This document shows, one piece after another, positions 41,625 to 51,119 of a stretch of 64,000 nt of DNA. Each line of letters opens with the position of its first letter. Within the stretch, counting starts at the first letter, position 1. Under the pieces are notes generated by a model. The model saw only the letters and a program-made list of their open reading frames with translations. It had not been told where the DNA came from and did no database searches. The translations under genes and the position numbers were made by a program. The stretch is taken from the NCBI GenBank assembly GCA_023228875.1, contig JALOAG010000001.1, forward strand, positions 310,001 through 374,000. The letters run 5' to 3'. Origin of the DNA: Bacteroidia bacterium (GTDB taxonomy: Bacteria > Bacteroidota > Bacteroidia > NS11-12g > UBA955).

Positions 41625-41637
41625 GCGTATAGTCTCC

Positions 41638-42213
41638 TCAACACCAATCAATGTAGTCAGTTGCGTGAGGTCTGTTTGCTTGGGTTCTTTTATTTTCTAT
41701 ATGTCCGACATAAAAAAAGCCTAGACATTTGTCTTGTTCTGACAAGTTTAAATACGAATGGACTTCCATTGAATGGGCAAGTGTGCCTGTACTCCAATAT
41801 CCACCGACATGCTCAAAGTTCAGCAACCCTAAATAAATATTCTGCACTGCACAAGCAACCGCACAAATTTCTTCTATTTCAGGCACCCTCAATGCTTCGT
41901 CCCTTTTCATGCAAATAGCAATAATATGTGAGGCTTCATGGGGTATTTTGGCAATCTTTTCGACTTGAGCTTTAGTCAAAGGGTCGGAGGGAGAATTTTT
42001 GATGGTTATTTCCAAAAATTTGTTGACTAAGGATTGCAGAGATTCTTTATGAAAAACCTTGAATCTCCAGGGGTAAGTCAGTTTATGGGTGGGTGCTTGG
42101 TGTGCACATTCCAACAAGTAATCAATAACAGAGTTATCAACCGTTTGTCCGGAAAACTCTTTTCTGAAGTGCGATCTTCGTGTTTTTAAAATTTCAAGAA
42201 TATCGAAAGACAT
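41638..42213 (-). CDS. Nitroreductase-family protein
   Basis: A 191-residue FMN-dependent oxidoreductase of the nitroreductase fold. ILKTRRSHFRKEFSGQTVD and LLECAHQAPTHKLTYPWRF are the FMN-binding start; AVACAVQNIYLGLLNFEHVGGYWSTG is the central helix and loop (split: AVACAVQNIYLGL, HVGGYWSTG); ending DKCLGFFYVGHIEN. Substrate unknown. A 9-nt gap separates it from the TrkA-type gene, which lies upstream on the same strand. Confidence 0.88.
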   Translation of the reverse strand: MSFDILEILKTRRSHFRKEFSGQTVDNSVIDYLLECAHQAPTHKLTYPWRFKVFHKESLQSLVNKFLEITIKNSPSDPLTKAQVEKIAKIPHEASHIIAICMKRDEALRVPEIEEICAVACAVQNIYLGLLNFEHVGGYWSTGTLAHSMEVHSYLNLSEQDKCLGFFYVGHIENKRTQANRPHATDYIDWC

Positions 42214-42222
42214 ACTGTTGAG

Positions 42223-42915
42223 TTAAGAGTTAAATTCTATAAATCGCTCTATGTCATTTTGTTTTCCTAGAACAATTAATTCATCACGTTCATACACAAC
42301 TAAATCTTTTTGTGGTACACCTAATAAATGATATTCAGTTTCTAGATATCCACCTTTTTCAATTTCAAAAGGTCTCTTAATCGTAATTAAATTCATATTG
42401 TAAGATTCAGAGAATTTAATCTCGCCAATAGTCTTATTGCAAATACCTTTAGGCGGAGATAATTCAACAATCTCGTAATTATCAGGTAGTTGTAAAAATG
42501 TTTTAACATTAGGGTGAATTAATCTTTCTGCAACAATTTGCCCAACCTCTTCTTCAGGATTAAAGATTTCTGTGATGCCTATTTTTTGTAAGATTAATGT
42601 CTGGTGTTCAGAGGCTGTTCTGGAAATGATTCTATTTACTTTCAGTTCTAAAAGGTTCACAACAGAAAGTAGTAGTGCTTCAAAATTTTCACCAATAGCC
42701 ACAATGACCGCATCCATTTCTTTAATGCGCAAAGACTCTAAAGAACGCAAATGAGTTGCATCAGCTTGAACAGCATGAGCCACTTCATCTTTTAGTGCAT
42801 CAACACGAAAGGCATCTTCATCAATTGCTATAACTTCAGCACCTCTTAAGGATAGGTATCGAGCAATTTTTGACCCAAATCGTCCCAAACCGATAACAGC
42901 AAAACGTGTGTTCAT
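42223..42915 (-). CDS. TrkA/KtrA-type potassium channel regulator
   Basis: A 230-residue protein: N-terminal RCK Rossmann domain (FAVIGLGRFGSKIARYL, VIAIDEDAFRVDAL, AVQADATHLRSL, and VNRIISRTASEHQT) and a C-terminal TrkA-C domain (from about residue 140). It binds nucleotides in the cytoplasm and gates a membrane K+ channel of TrkH/KtrB type, which is not in this window. Confidence 0.92.
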   Translation of the reverse strand: MNTRFAVIGLGRFGSKIARYLSLRGAEVIAIDEDAFRVDALKDEVAHAVQADATHLRSLESLRIKEMDAVIVAIGENFEALLLSVVNLLELKVNRIISRTASEHQTLILQKIGITEIFNPEEEVGQIVAERLIHPNVKTFLQLPDNYEIVELSPPKGICNKTIGEIKFSESYNMNLITIKRPFEIEKGGYLETEYHLLGVPQKDLVVYERDELIVLGKQNDIERFIEFNS

Positions 42916-42923
42916 TTAGCCCT

Positions 42924-42931
42924 CAAACTTA
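42924..42931 (-). promoter_or_regulatory. -7 element of the TrkA-type gene
   Basis: TAAGTTTG on the minus strand, 8 nt before the ATG. Confidence 0.45.
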
Positions 42932-42986
42932 GTTTTTTTCTCATTGGTAGTATGGTTATTCAGTGAAAATATTTTATTAATAAGCG

Positions 42987-42994
42987 TACCTTTG
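42987..42994 (+). promoter_or_regulatory. -7 element of the rhomboid gene
   Basis: TACCTTTG, 11 nt before the TTG start considered for the rhomboid gene. Together with the minus-strand element at 42924 it makes a divergent promoter region. Confidence 0.5.
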
Positions 42995-43005
42995 TAGAAG
43001 GAGTT

Positions 43006-43629
43006 TTGGCTAAAATTAAGTTTTCTATTATTGTCTCAATGCTGTTTAATTGCATAGTGCTTGTGTGTTTTCTATTACAACATTTATTTGGCTTGTTTGA
43101 AGTAAGAACATTGGCAATCCAACCCGGTGATTGGTATCATTTTTATGGAATATTCACAACTGTTTTTGTGCATGCGTCCACGCAGCACCTGCTGTTTAAT
43201 ATTATTCCACTTTTTGTTTTGATTACACTTTTGTTAAATTTCTATATGAAAGTGTTTTTAAGAGTGCTCCTGTTTATCTGGCTTGTAGGCGGGTTAGGGG
43301 TGTTTTTCTTTGGTGCTGACGGGTATCATGTTGGTGCAAGTGGACTTGTTTTTGGATTAATTGCATTTCTGATTATCAGTGGATTTGTCAGACAGAATCG
43401 CACGTTATTGACAGTGTCTTTATTGGTAGTAGTTTTCTATGGAGGGTCATTGTATGGTGTTTTACCGCTGTCACCTACTGTAAGTTGGGAGGGACATTTG
43501 TTTGGTGCAATATCCGGTCTGATTGCTGCAATTTTATGGCGAGACAAAGGACCCGGAAAGGATTTGCACCTATTTTATATAAACAAAAAAAGTCAAGAGG
43601 ATGATGAGTATTTACATTTCTCCAATTGA
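43006..43629 (+). CDS. Rhomboid-family intramembrane serine protease
   Basis: A 207-residue membrane protein with six helices. The catalytic Ser112 is in VGASGLVFG and the His164 is in WEGHLFGAISG, the required pair; FVHASTQHLLFNIIPL provides the helix-2 His/Asn motif. It should cleave membrane proteins within the bilayer. The start is uncertain: TTG at 43006 gives a basic N-terminus before helix 1, whereas the first ATG (43039) would cut into it. Confidence 0.85.
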   Translation: MAKIKFSIIVSMLFNCIVLVCFLLQHLFGLFEVRTLAIQPGDWYHFYGIFTTVFVHASTQHLLFNIIPLFVLITLLLNFYMKVFLRVLLFIWLVGGLGVFFFGADGYHVGASGLVFGLIAFLIISGFVRQNRTLLTVSLLVVVFYGGSLYGVLPLSPTVSWEGHLFGAISGLIAAILWRDKGPGKDLHLFYINKKSQEDDEYLHFSN

Positions 43630-43635
43630 CTTTTT
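43585..43635. terminator. Possible bidirectional terminator between convergent genes
   Basis: AAAAAGTCAA near 43587 pairs with TTGACTTTTT near 43625 around a 28-nt loop that includes the rhomboid gene's end. It lies between the rhomboid and FKBP genes. The long loop makes this tentative. Confidence 0.3.
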
Positions 43636-43653
43636 ATGCTAAAATCGAATATG

Positions 43654-44352
43654 CTATTTTATTGCATACATCTCAATTTTATAAATAAGAGCTTTGTTAG
43701 GTGGCATTCCTCTGAGCTGTGGTGTTTTGCCAAATCCTAATTCATAAGGTACATAAAACTCATATATTGCACCTTTTCTCATCATTTGTAATCCTTCCAC
43801 CATGCCGGGCCATGCAGCAGATACAGGTACTTCAATAGGATCTTCTATATCTCTTGTGTCTTCGAAAATTTTGCCATCAGGTAATTCCACTCTCAGATGG
43901 ATTACAACTGTATCTGTGATATTTGGATTTGGTCCTTCTCCTTCTTTTACGACTTTCCACAATAGTCCGGTTTCTGATTTATGTACACCTTCTTCCTTAG
44001 ATTTATTGCTGATAAAATCGCTGCTTTCTTTTATGTTTTTTTCAGATAGGTTTTCTTGTATAATGTCAATATGTCGTTTAACAATATCTTCATATAATTC
44101 CGGAGTAATCATCCAACCTGAATCCTTGCTGAATGCATCTTTCATACCTGCAACTAACGCATCAAAGTTTAAATCGGTCAACTGTCTTTCTTTAAGCTGT
44201 AAGCCATAGTTGAAACCTGCTGCGAAACTGAAAGAGTCTGTTAGGTTTTTCAAAACCGCCTTTCCATTAGTTTGATTCTTGTTACCACATGAAATCATGG
44301 ATGTCACAATTGCTATTGTGCATGCAATGCCTAAAATAAATTTGCTTCTCAT
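43654..44352 (-). CDS. FKBP-type peptidyl-prolyl isomerase lipoprotein (GldI/Mip-like)
   Basis: A 232-residue lipoprotein (ACTIAIVTSMISCGNKN, lipobox ending in Cys). An N-terminal helical dimerisation-type region precedes an FKBP domain (DTVVIHLRVELPDGKIFEDT, PVSAAWPGMVEGLQMMRKGA, YELGFGKTP). It would act on prolines in the periplasm or at the outer membrane. A lipoprotein FKBP, GldI, is needed for gliding in Flavobacterium, and this gene lies next to gldJ, but identity as GldI is not shown by sequence alone. Confidence 0.85.
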   Translation of the reverse strand: MRSKFILGIACTIAIVTSMISCGNKNQTNGKAVLKNLTDSFSFAAGFNYGLQLKERQLTDLNFDALVAGMKDAFSKDSGWMITPELYEDIVKRHIDIIQENLSEKNIKESSDFISNKSKEEGVHKSETGLLWKVVKEGEGPNPNITDTVVIHLRVELPDGKIFEDTRDIEDPIEVPVSAAWPGMVEGLQMMRKGAIYEFYVPYELGFGKTPQLRGMPPNKALIYKIEMYAIK

Positions 44353-44370
44353 AATTGTTTAAATGAGGCG

Positions 44371-44378
44371 CAAAAGTA
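44371..44378 (-). promoter_or_regulatory. -7 element of the FKBP gene
   Basis: TACTTTTG on the minus strand, 18 nt before the ATG. Confidence 0.5.
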
Positions 44379-44420
44379 GAATTTTATTATGATATACCGT
44401 AACCACCCTGAATGATTATT

Positions 44421-44453
44421 AAAAAAAAAACAGGATTTAAATCCTGCTTTTTT
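44421..44453 (-). terminator. Rho-independent terminator of gldJ
   Basis: CAGGATTT/AAATCCTG (44431-44446) perfect stem with T runs on both strands. It follows the gldJ stop by about 20 nt and separates gldJ from the FKBP gene. Confidence 0.85.
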
Positions 44454-44473
44454 AATGTTTATAAAGATTGTTT

Positions 44474-45967
44474 TTAACGTCTTTTCTTTGAACCGGTTGA
44501 AGGCAATCTTTTGTTAGCCTTTGGATTGTTACCAACAGGGGATCCTACGCGAATCATTGCACATCTAAATCCTAAGGTAGGGAGTGCAAGTTCTTCATCA
44601 AGAAATCTGCGCGTTCCGGGTGCCATCCAATATGCTCTGTCATTCCAAGAACCACCTTTGAAAATTCTGGCTTTGTTATTAACCAATGAAGTTGTTCCAT
44701 ATTCATAGAGTTGATCGCCTCCCATATATGTCTCTTCATCTTTGTATCCAATATTATCTGCCTTTTTGTAGTTTCTTCTTTTTGTGTTTTCTTCAATAGA
44801 AACCAATCTATATTGCAAACGACCTAGAGAATCTTTCTCTTCCGGATCACCATATTCATCAAGAAGAACAGTTTTGAAAACATTTCCTCTAAATGGATTA
44901 AAGTCATCCACATCCTCCCAGTTTAAAGGTCTGTAAACATCCATTACCCATTCAGAAACGTTACCTGCCATGTTATACAGGCCATAGTCATTAGGCCAAT
45001 ATGAATAAACAGGTGTAGGGATAAAACCGGCATCATTGAGTTGGCTGGCAATACCACCTTGGTCTCCACGACCGCGTTTGAAGTTTGCAAGCATCATGCC
45101 TCTTTCTCTTTCTCTAGAACCTCTTGCCCATCTGACAGTTAAATCATTCCAAGGGTAAATTTTGTCTTGTTCAACATTTTCGTGTTCTGAGTTTCCAATC
45201 AAGGCTTTTGCAGCAAATTCCCATTCTGCTTCAGTTGGAAGTCTGTATTCAGGTAATAAGATACCATCTTCAACCATAACTCTACGGGTAGCCTTTTTCT
45301 TCATCTTATAATCTCTTGGTTGATATTTCTTTTTACCTAATTTAGGAATATCATATACCCCTGATAGGTAAGCAGCAGTGTTAAAGTTGTTTTCTTCTAA
45401 CTCTTGAACCGGGTCATAAATCATAATACCTTCTCTGTCTAAAATCATTGTGTTCACCCTATCTGTTCTCCATGCTGCAAAATCAGTTGCTTGCAGCCAG
45501 TTTACACCTACAACAGGATAATCTTTGTATGCAGGGTGACGTAAATACAATTCAACATAAGGTTCGTTGAATGCTAATTTGCTTCTCCAAACTAATGTGT
45601 CAGGTAATGCCTTTTTGTAAACATCGTAGTCAGGGAAAACGCGTAATAACCAGTAGAGGTATTCTCTGTATTGTTTGTTACTAACCTCAGTTTCATCCAT
45701 GTAGAATGATTGAACAGTAACTCTGCGCTCAAGATTGTCATATTTCCATTCTACGTCTTGTTCTTTAGTACCCATTAGAAAAGTTCCACCTTCAACTAGT
45801 ACAAGACCGGGTCCGGTTTCTTGACCAGGATAGTCATGGTCTTCAAAACCTCCCCAACGAGGGTCGTTGTAACCCCAACCTGTTGTAGCAGAACGCTTTT
45901 TGCTACATGAGGCAAGTAATGCAATTGAGGAAAAAAGAATCAGTGCAGAAATAAATTTTGTTTTCAT
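44474..45967 (-). CDS. gldJ: Gliding/T9SS lipoprotein GldJ
   Basis: GldJ is an outer-membrane-associated lipoprotein that stabilises GldK and other T9SS core components. The 497-residue protein has a lipobox (LLASCSKKRS) and a formylglycine-generating-enzyme/sulfatase-modifying-factor-like fold: VEGGTFLMGTKEQDV, YMDETEVSNKQYREYLYWLL, YRLPTEAEWEFAAKA, YNMAGNVSEWVMDVY, and FKGGSWNDRAYWM. A large insert and a basic C-terminal tail fit GldJ. It is followed by its own terminator and preceded by a -7 promoter element. Confidence 0.9.
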   Translation of the reverse strand: MKTKFISALILFSSIALLASCSKKRSATTGWGYNDPRWGGFEDHDYPGQETGPGLVLVEGGTFLMGTKEQDVEWKYDNLERRVTVQSFYMDETEVSNKQYREYLYWLLRVFPDYDVYKKALPDTLVWRSKLAFNEPYVELYLRHPAYKDYPVVGVNWLQATDFAAWRTDRVNTMILDREGIMIYDPVQELEENNFNTAAYLSGVYDIPKLGKKKYQPRDYKMKKKATRRVMVEDGILLPEYRLPTEAEWEFAAKALIGNSEHENVEQDKIYPWNDLTVRWARGSRERERGMMLANFKRGRGDQGGIASQLNDAGFIPTPVYSYWPNDYGLYNMAGNVSEWVMDVYRPLNWEDVDDFNPFRGNVFKTVLLDEYGDPEEKDSLGRLQYRLVSIEENTKRRNYKKADNIGYKDEETYMGGDQLYEYGTTSLVNNKARIFKGGSWNDRAYWMAPGTRRFLDEELALPTLGFRCAMIRVGSPVGNNPKANKRLPSTGSKKRR

Positions 45968-46004
45968 GCTATTTTTGATAGTCTGTTAATAACTGTTAAG
46001 GGGG

Positions 46005-46012
46005 CAAAAATA
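46005..46012 (-). promoter_or_regulatory. -7 element of gldJ
   Basis: TATTTTTG on the minus strand, 37 nt before the gldJ ATG. Confidence 0.5.
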
Positions 46013-46043
46013 TTGTTTTTTGTGTTAAAAAAAAGTGAAAAAG

Positions 46044-47048
46044 TTAAAATTCAGGACATCTCATTGGTTTGAATCTTGTGGGAATCTTAGGAATACACCA
46101 CTCAATAGTCGCTGTAATTTCATGTGAACTTCTTACTGCACTACGAGCTGATGAAACCGTAATGTCTGCACTGTATGCAAATTTAAATCGATCTTTTCTA
46201 AACCCAAATAGAATCATCAATGCATCAGAAGTTTTGTAATGTCCAAAAGCTTGGCGGAACCACAATCCGGTAACAAGGGGTCCTCTGTTTATATAAAAAC
46301 CAAGATTTAATTGTGTGAATGTTTCTTGGTTCATAAATAGAATATTGGGAGAAAAAGTGCTTTGTGCATTTTTGCGTTTATCAAGCGGCAGTACAGCTCC
46401 TGAATGGAAAGTGAGTCGTCTTGGCACTTTTGTGTTTGCCGCGTCATTATCATAGAAAGATTCCTTAGGTTCTGTGATATTATGAACAGCCAGTCCTGCA
46501 TAAAACTTACTTGAATAACCAATTAAGCCTGCTGCAAAATTTGGATAGTTTACGCGATCTACAGAGTGTTTCTCTTGTGTTTGGTATATAAATCCTCTAA
46601 TAGGGTCAATTTGATCTGCCCATTTTAAGTTGTCCCAGTCAATACTTTTTTGAGTAAATGTTCCTTGAATTCCGGCTCGTAGATAGTATCCTCTACGTTC
46701 ATTCAGCGGTAATACATAAGCATAAATTGCGCTTAAGGATACAGTAGTTAATCTGCCTGCACCGGCTCTGTCATAGAGTGCCATAAATCCCAATCCTCCA
46801 TTAATTTCGTCAACGTGTTGGTCAAATGAAGCTACCATGGTTCTATATGTACCGGGTAGTCCGGGCCATTGGTTACGATAGTTAATTGAGAATCGTCCGG
46901 CAGCGTTGTTTGCACAAAAAGCATTTCCTGCCATTGCAGGGTTCGTATAAACAGGCGCAGCGTAAAACTGTGTTAATTCAGGGTCTTGACCAAAAATATA
47001 TCCGTTGAGGAATAGTATGAGTCCAAATGTAAGTAAATGTCTCTTCAT
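46044..47048 (-). CDS. PorP/SprF family type IX secretion membrane protein
   Basis: A 334-residue outer-membrane beta-barrel protein with a signal peptide (FGLILFLNGYIFGQ) and the family start DPELTQFYAAPVYTNPAMAG, followed by NYRNQWPGLPGTYRTM and many amphipathic strands. PorP/SprF proteins are T9SS components, often with cargo-specific roles. It lies between gldJ and porU, with a TATCTTTG promoter element 16 nt upstream of its ATG. Confidence 0.9.
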   Translation of the reverse strand: MKRHLLTFGLILFLNGYIFGQDPELTQFYAAPVYTNPAMAGNAFCANNAAGRFSINYRNQWPGLPGTYRTMVASFDQHVDEINGGLGFMALYDRAGAGRLTTVSLSAIYAYVLPLNERRGYYLRAGIQGTFTQKSIDWDNLKWADQIDPIRGFIYQTQEKHSVDRVNYPNFAAGLIGYSSKFYAGLAVHNITEPKESFYDNDAANTKVPRRLTFHSGAVLPLDKRKNAQSTFSPNILFMNQETFTQLNLGFYINRGPLVTGLWFRQAFGHYKTSDALMILFGFRKDRFKFAYSADITVSSARSAVRSSHEITATIEWCIPKIPTRFKPMRCPEF

Positions 47049-47064
47049 AATTAATTATGGGTGG

Positions 47065-47072
47065 CAAAGATA
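47065..47072 (-). promoter_or_regulatory. -7 element of the PorP/SprF gene
   Basis: TATCTTTG on the minus strand, 16 nt before the ATG. Confidence 0.5.
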
Positions 47073-47203
47073 AGAGAATTAAATAACAATAGATAGGGGC
47101 TTTGTCAAATATTCTGCGATAATTGATGTAACGGTATTTGTTTGTCGATATTGTGTACTAATTACTCAGATTATACGTTTATTTGAAAACTAAAATCGGT
47201 TGA

Positions 47204-50200
47204 ATGAGTTTCCTAAGTAAGAGAGGGTGTTTTCTTCTATTGATAATTGTATTTTGTTTTAGCATACTGCATGCGCAAGAACAGAAAAGGGTCTTAAGTT
47301 GGAAATCCTATGTTAATGTAAATAACGAATCCATTCCGTTTTGCGAACAATGTGATTTGAGTTTTGATGGTCAAGATCGTTATATATCTTATTATGGCGA
47401 AAGATTTAAAGGTTATTCGCATGAGAATTTTGAAGCCATAATCTCAGATAAAATCTATACTGCTGTAAATCTTAATGGTGGAATATATAATGAAATGTCG
47501 AAAAACGTGGTTGATGAGGCTGATACTATACAAGCTGTTACACAATATGAATCAGGAAATCCGTATTTGTTTATTCGATTTAGAACATTGAGAAAAACTG
47601 GTTCAACAATTGAAAAGTTGGAAAGTTTTACAATCAATATAACGCTGCGAAAAGTATCGCTGCCGACTACGCCAATCGTTCGCCCTGGTCGAAGATCCGG
47701 GTGGACCAATACAAGTGTGTTGGCAACCGGAACATGGTTTAGAGTGACTGTTGCACAAGAAGGGATTTACAAAATGGATGTTGATTTTCTGAAAGGACTT
47801 GGAGTTGAGCTGTCAGGGTTAGACCCTAGAACTATTAAAATCTATAGTGGACATGGAAATATCTTGCCGGAAAAGAATTCAGTTGATAGACCCAAAGACT
47901 TGGTTGAGAATGCTATCTATGTCAAAGGTGAACAAGATGGTAAATTTGATGCTGATGATTATGTGCTTTTCTATGGTAATGCCCCTAGTAAATTTGTCTT
48001 TGACTCGGTTGCGAATGATTATAAGTATAGCAAAAATTTCTATGCAAAAGAGACCGTGTATTTTATTACATATGGAGGAGTTGCAGGTAAAAGGGTGGCA
48101 AGCAAGTTATCTAATAATGCAGATAATTCAGATTTGGATGTGTCTGAGTTTGATGATGTTTTTCGAAGCGAAACCGACCAGACGAACTTAATTAAATCCG
48201 GCAAAATATGGTATGGCGAGCATTTTGACAGGGTGCTTTCTTATACGTTTTCACATGATTTTCCCAATAGAGTTGCAGGAAGCGCAGTTAAAATTAAAAC
48301 AATTATGGTTGCACGCTCATTAACACCATCTTTATTTAAACTAAACTTAAATGGAGTAAATGAACAAATTTCTATTGGAGCATTAGGTACATTGGATTAT
48401 GAAAGCCCTGTAATTGTAACACCTACTCAGAGTGTGCTAAATTTTGCATCAGTTTCCGGTAATACATTAAACCTCACTGTAACATACAATAAGCCACTGT
48501 CAAGCAGCGAAGGTTGGTGTGATTATGTGGAGTTTCATGTCAAAAGAAAATTAGTACAATCGGGTGGTCAAACCGTGTTTGCGAATTTAGCTTCTACCCA
48601 AGTGAATAAAACCAGATTTGAGTTGCAAGGTACAGAAAATATTGTCATTTGGGATGTTTCAGACCCATTTGATATGCAAATACAGCAAACAGACTTTTCC
48701 AATAATAAACATCAATTTGTTGCAAATACAAAAACTACTTTGCGCAAGTATATTAGCACCACTTCATACTTGATTCCTAAAGGTAGTTCAAAGGTTTTCA
48801 ATCAAAATATTCATGGTGTTCGAGATGTTGATTATATCATTGTTACACATCCGGATTTTAAAAGTGCTGCTGAGCGTTTGGCACAATTTCATAGAGATAA
48901 CACGAGCTTGAATGTTCAAGTTGTTACAACAAGAGAAGTTTATAATGAGTTTTCACACGGAATTCAAGATGTAACGGCTATCAGAGATTTTATGAAAATG
49001 TTGTGGGACGAGGCTTCCACACCTGCTAAGAGACCTAAATATTTATTGCTGTTTGGGGATGCAAGTTATGATTTCCTTGATATTACAGAGAATAATACCA
49101 ATAGAGTACCCACTTTTGAATCAGTTGATTCTCACAATCCGGGAGTGTCTTATTGTTCTGATGATTATTTTGCATTAATGGATGACAGTGAAGGGAATAT
49201 GGATGGGATTTCAAATATTGGAATGTTGGATTTGGCTGTAGGACGACTTGTAGTGAATTCAATTAGTGAAGCTGATGCTGTAGTGAATAAGCTTGTAAAT
49301 TATAACAATAAGACCTCGTTTGGTAATTGGAGAACAAGCTTTACTTTTTTAGCTGATGATATGGATAGTGATTGGGAGAAGGGATTTGTGTTGGATAATG
49401 AACGATATACTGAAGTAGTGGAAGAGAAGTTTCCATTCGGATTGTTTAATAAAATCTATTTGGATGCATATCCTCAAAAGTCAATGGGCGGAGGGGAACG
49501 TTATCCTGATGCTGTTGAGAGTATAAACAACAATATTGAAAAAGGAACATTGCTTTGGTCGTATAACGGACATGGAGGAACATTCGGCTTAGCATCGGAA
49601 AGAGTACTTGTTATTCCTCAAATTAACGCTTGGCGGAATATCAACAAATTGCCTCTTTTTGTAACCGCAACTTGTGAGTTTTCTCGCTATGATGACCCTG
49701 CCATGGTTTCAGGAGGTGAAAACACCTTGTTAAATCCTTATGGAGGTGCAATAGGCTTGCTCACTACTACCCGATTGGTATTAGTTTCTACCAATATTGC
49801 AATCCAAAACTACTTGTATGACAATTCTTTTTATGCAGTTGATGACCAAGGTTTCACACCCATGGGTTTCATTTATAAGGCAACCAAGAATCGCCCAAGC
49901 CCGGGAAGTGGCGACCGATTTTTTACATTTCTTGGAGATCCGGCATTGAGATTAGCAATCCCTAGATACCGTATCATGCTTGATTCGTTGAATGGTGTTT
50001 CTCTTACTAATGGCAATGTAGATACATTGAAGGCGTTGTCAAAAATTACCTTAAAAGGACGTGTCATAAATGACGATAGTACTACAAAAACAGATTTTAA
50101 CGGTATTGTATATCCGACTGTTTTGGACAAGCCTGCGACTGCGCAAACACGTGCAAACGATGCCAACGCAAAACAACTTGATTACCAGATTCAGAATAAC

Positions 50201-51055
50201 ATTATATATAGAGGAAGAGTGCAGGCAACGAATGGAGAATTTACTTTTTCATTTATTGTTCCAAAAGACATCAACTATAGATTTGATAGCTCAAGAATAT
50301 CAATCTATGCCGAAAATCAGCAGATAGATGCTGCCGGATATGAAAATAGAATCATAGTAGGAGGATCTGCGGATTCTGCTGGAACTGATAACAAAGGACC
50401 GTCAATTTCGCTCTTTATGAATGATTTTAGTTTTGTAAATGGAGGGATGACTACTGCAAATCCTGTGTTTTTGGCAACTCTATATGATGAAAATGGCATC
50501 AATACAGCCGGTTCCGGTATTGGCAGGGAGATTATTGCAACTTTAGACAAAGGAACCCAGCAAGAAAGAAGTATTGTGCTCAACGAATTTTTTCAGACTA
50601 AAGTTGATAGCTATCAAGAAGGAGAATTGAAGTATCATTTGGCAAATCTACCTGCCGGTAAGCACACAATCACTCTGAAAGCTTGGGATGTTTATAATAA
50701 CTCTGCAGAAGCCACACTTGAATTTATTGTTGACAAAGATGAGGACATAGTGTTGAGCAATATTTTGAATTATCCTAATCCTTTTAGCACACACACAAAT
50801 TTCCATTTTGACCATAACAAGCCGGGACAAGATTTAACTGTTCAAATTCAAATAATGACCATTAGTGGTAGGGTAGTTAAGAATTTCTATTCTGAAATAA
50901 TCGGTGCTGAGTCGCATATCCAAATATTTGATTGGGATGCCAGAGATGAGTATGGAGATAAACTCGCTAAGGGTGTTTATATTTATAGGCTTCGAGTAAA
51001 ATCAGGAGATGGAAAATGGGTTGAGAAATTTGAAAAGTTAATGCTGCTAAATTAA
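47204..51055 (+). CDS. porU: T9SS C-terminal sorting-domain peptidase PorU
   Basis: PorU is the sortase-like peptidase that removes sorting domains from T9SS cargo at the outer membrane. The 1283-residue protein has a signal peptide (LLLIIVFCFSILHAQ) and a gingipain-type C25 catalytic domain: His790 in SYNGHGGTFGL and Cys824 in VTATCEFSRYDDP. PKYLLLFGDASYDFLD and DLAVGRLVV are other C25 blocks. The C-terminus carries a sorting-domain-like end (ILNYPNPFSTHTNFHF, AKGVYIYRLRVK). Catalytic residues are intact. porV follows 64 nt later. Confidence 0.93.
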   Translation: MSFLSKRGCFLLLIIVFCFSILHAQEQKRVLSWKSYVNVNNESIPFCEQCDLSFDGQDRYISYYGERFKGYSHENFEAIISDKIYTAVNLNGGIYNEMSKNVVDEADTIQAVTQYESGNPYLFIRFRTLRKTGSTIEKLESFTINITLRKVSLPTTPIVRPGRRSGWTNTSVLATGTWFRVTVAQEGIYKMDVDFLKGLGVELSGLDPRTIKIYSGHGNILPEKNSVDRPKDLVENAIYVKGEQDGKFDADDYVLFYGNAPSKFVFDSVANDYKYSKNFYAKETVYFITYGGVAGKRVASKLSNNADNSDLDVSEFDDVFRSETDQTNLIKSGKIWYGEHFDRVLSYTFSHDFPNRVAGSAVKIKTIMVARSLTPSLFKLNLNGVNEQISIGALGTLDYESPVIVTPTQSVLNFASVSGNTLNLTVTYNKPLSSSEGWCDYVEFHVKRKLVQSGGQTVFANLASTQVNKTRFELQGTENIVIWDVSDPFDMQIQQTDFSNNKHQFVANTKTTLRKYISTTSYLIPKGSSKVFNQNIHGVRDVDYIIVTHPDFKSAAERLAQFHRDNTSLNVQVVTTREVYNEFSHGIQDVTAIRDFMKMLWDEASTPAKRPKYLLLFGDASYDFLDITENNTNRVPTFESVDSHNPGVSYCSDDYFALMDDSEGNMDGISNIGMLDLAVGRLVVNSISEADAVVNKLVNYNNKTSFGNWRTSFTFLADDMDSDWEKGFVLDNERYTEVVEEKFPFGLFNKIYLDAYPQKSMGGGERYPDAVESINNNIEKGTLLWSYNGHGGTFGLASERVLVIPQINAWRNINKLPLFVTATCEFSRYDDPAMVSGGENTLLNPYGGAIGLLTTTRLVLVSTNIAIQNYLYDNSFYAVDDQGFTPMGFIYKATKNRPSPGSGDRFFTFLGDPALRLAIPRYRIMLDSLNGVSLTNGNVDTLKALSKITLKGRVINDDSTTKTDFNGIVYPTVLDKPATAQTRANDANAKQLDYQIQNNIIYRGRVQATNGEFTFSFIVPKDINYRFDSSRISIYAENQQIDAAGYENRIIVGGSADSAGTDNKGPSISLFMNDFSFVNGGMTTANPVFLATLYDENGINTAGSGIGREIIATLDKGTQQERSIVLNEFFQTKVDSYQEGELKYHLANLPAGKHTITLKAWDVYNNSAEATLEFIVDKDEDIVLSNILNYPNPFSTHTNFHFDHNKPGQDLTVQIQIMTISGRVVKNFYSEIIGAESHIQIFDWDARDEYGDKLAKGVYIYRLRVKSGDGKWVEKFEKLMLLN

Positions 51056-51079
51056 ATCTGACTTTGAAATTATTTTAAA

Positions 51080-51087
51080 TAAATTTG
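51080..51087 (+). promoter_or_regulatory. -7-like element upstream of porV
   Basis: TAAATTTG, 32 nt before the porV ATG; may give porV its own transcript in addition to read-through from porU. Confidence 0.4.
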
Positions 51088-51119
51088 CCCCCTCAATATT
51101 TAATATTTATCAGAAACGA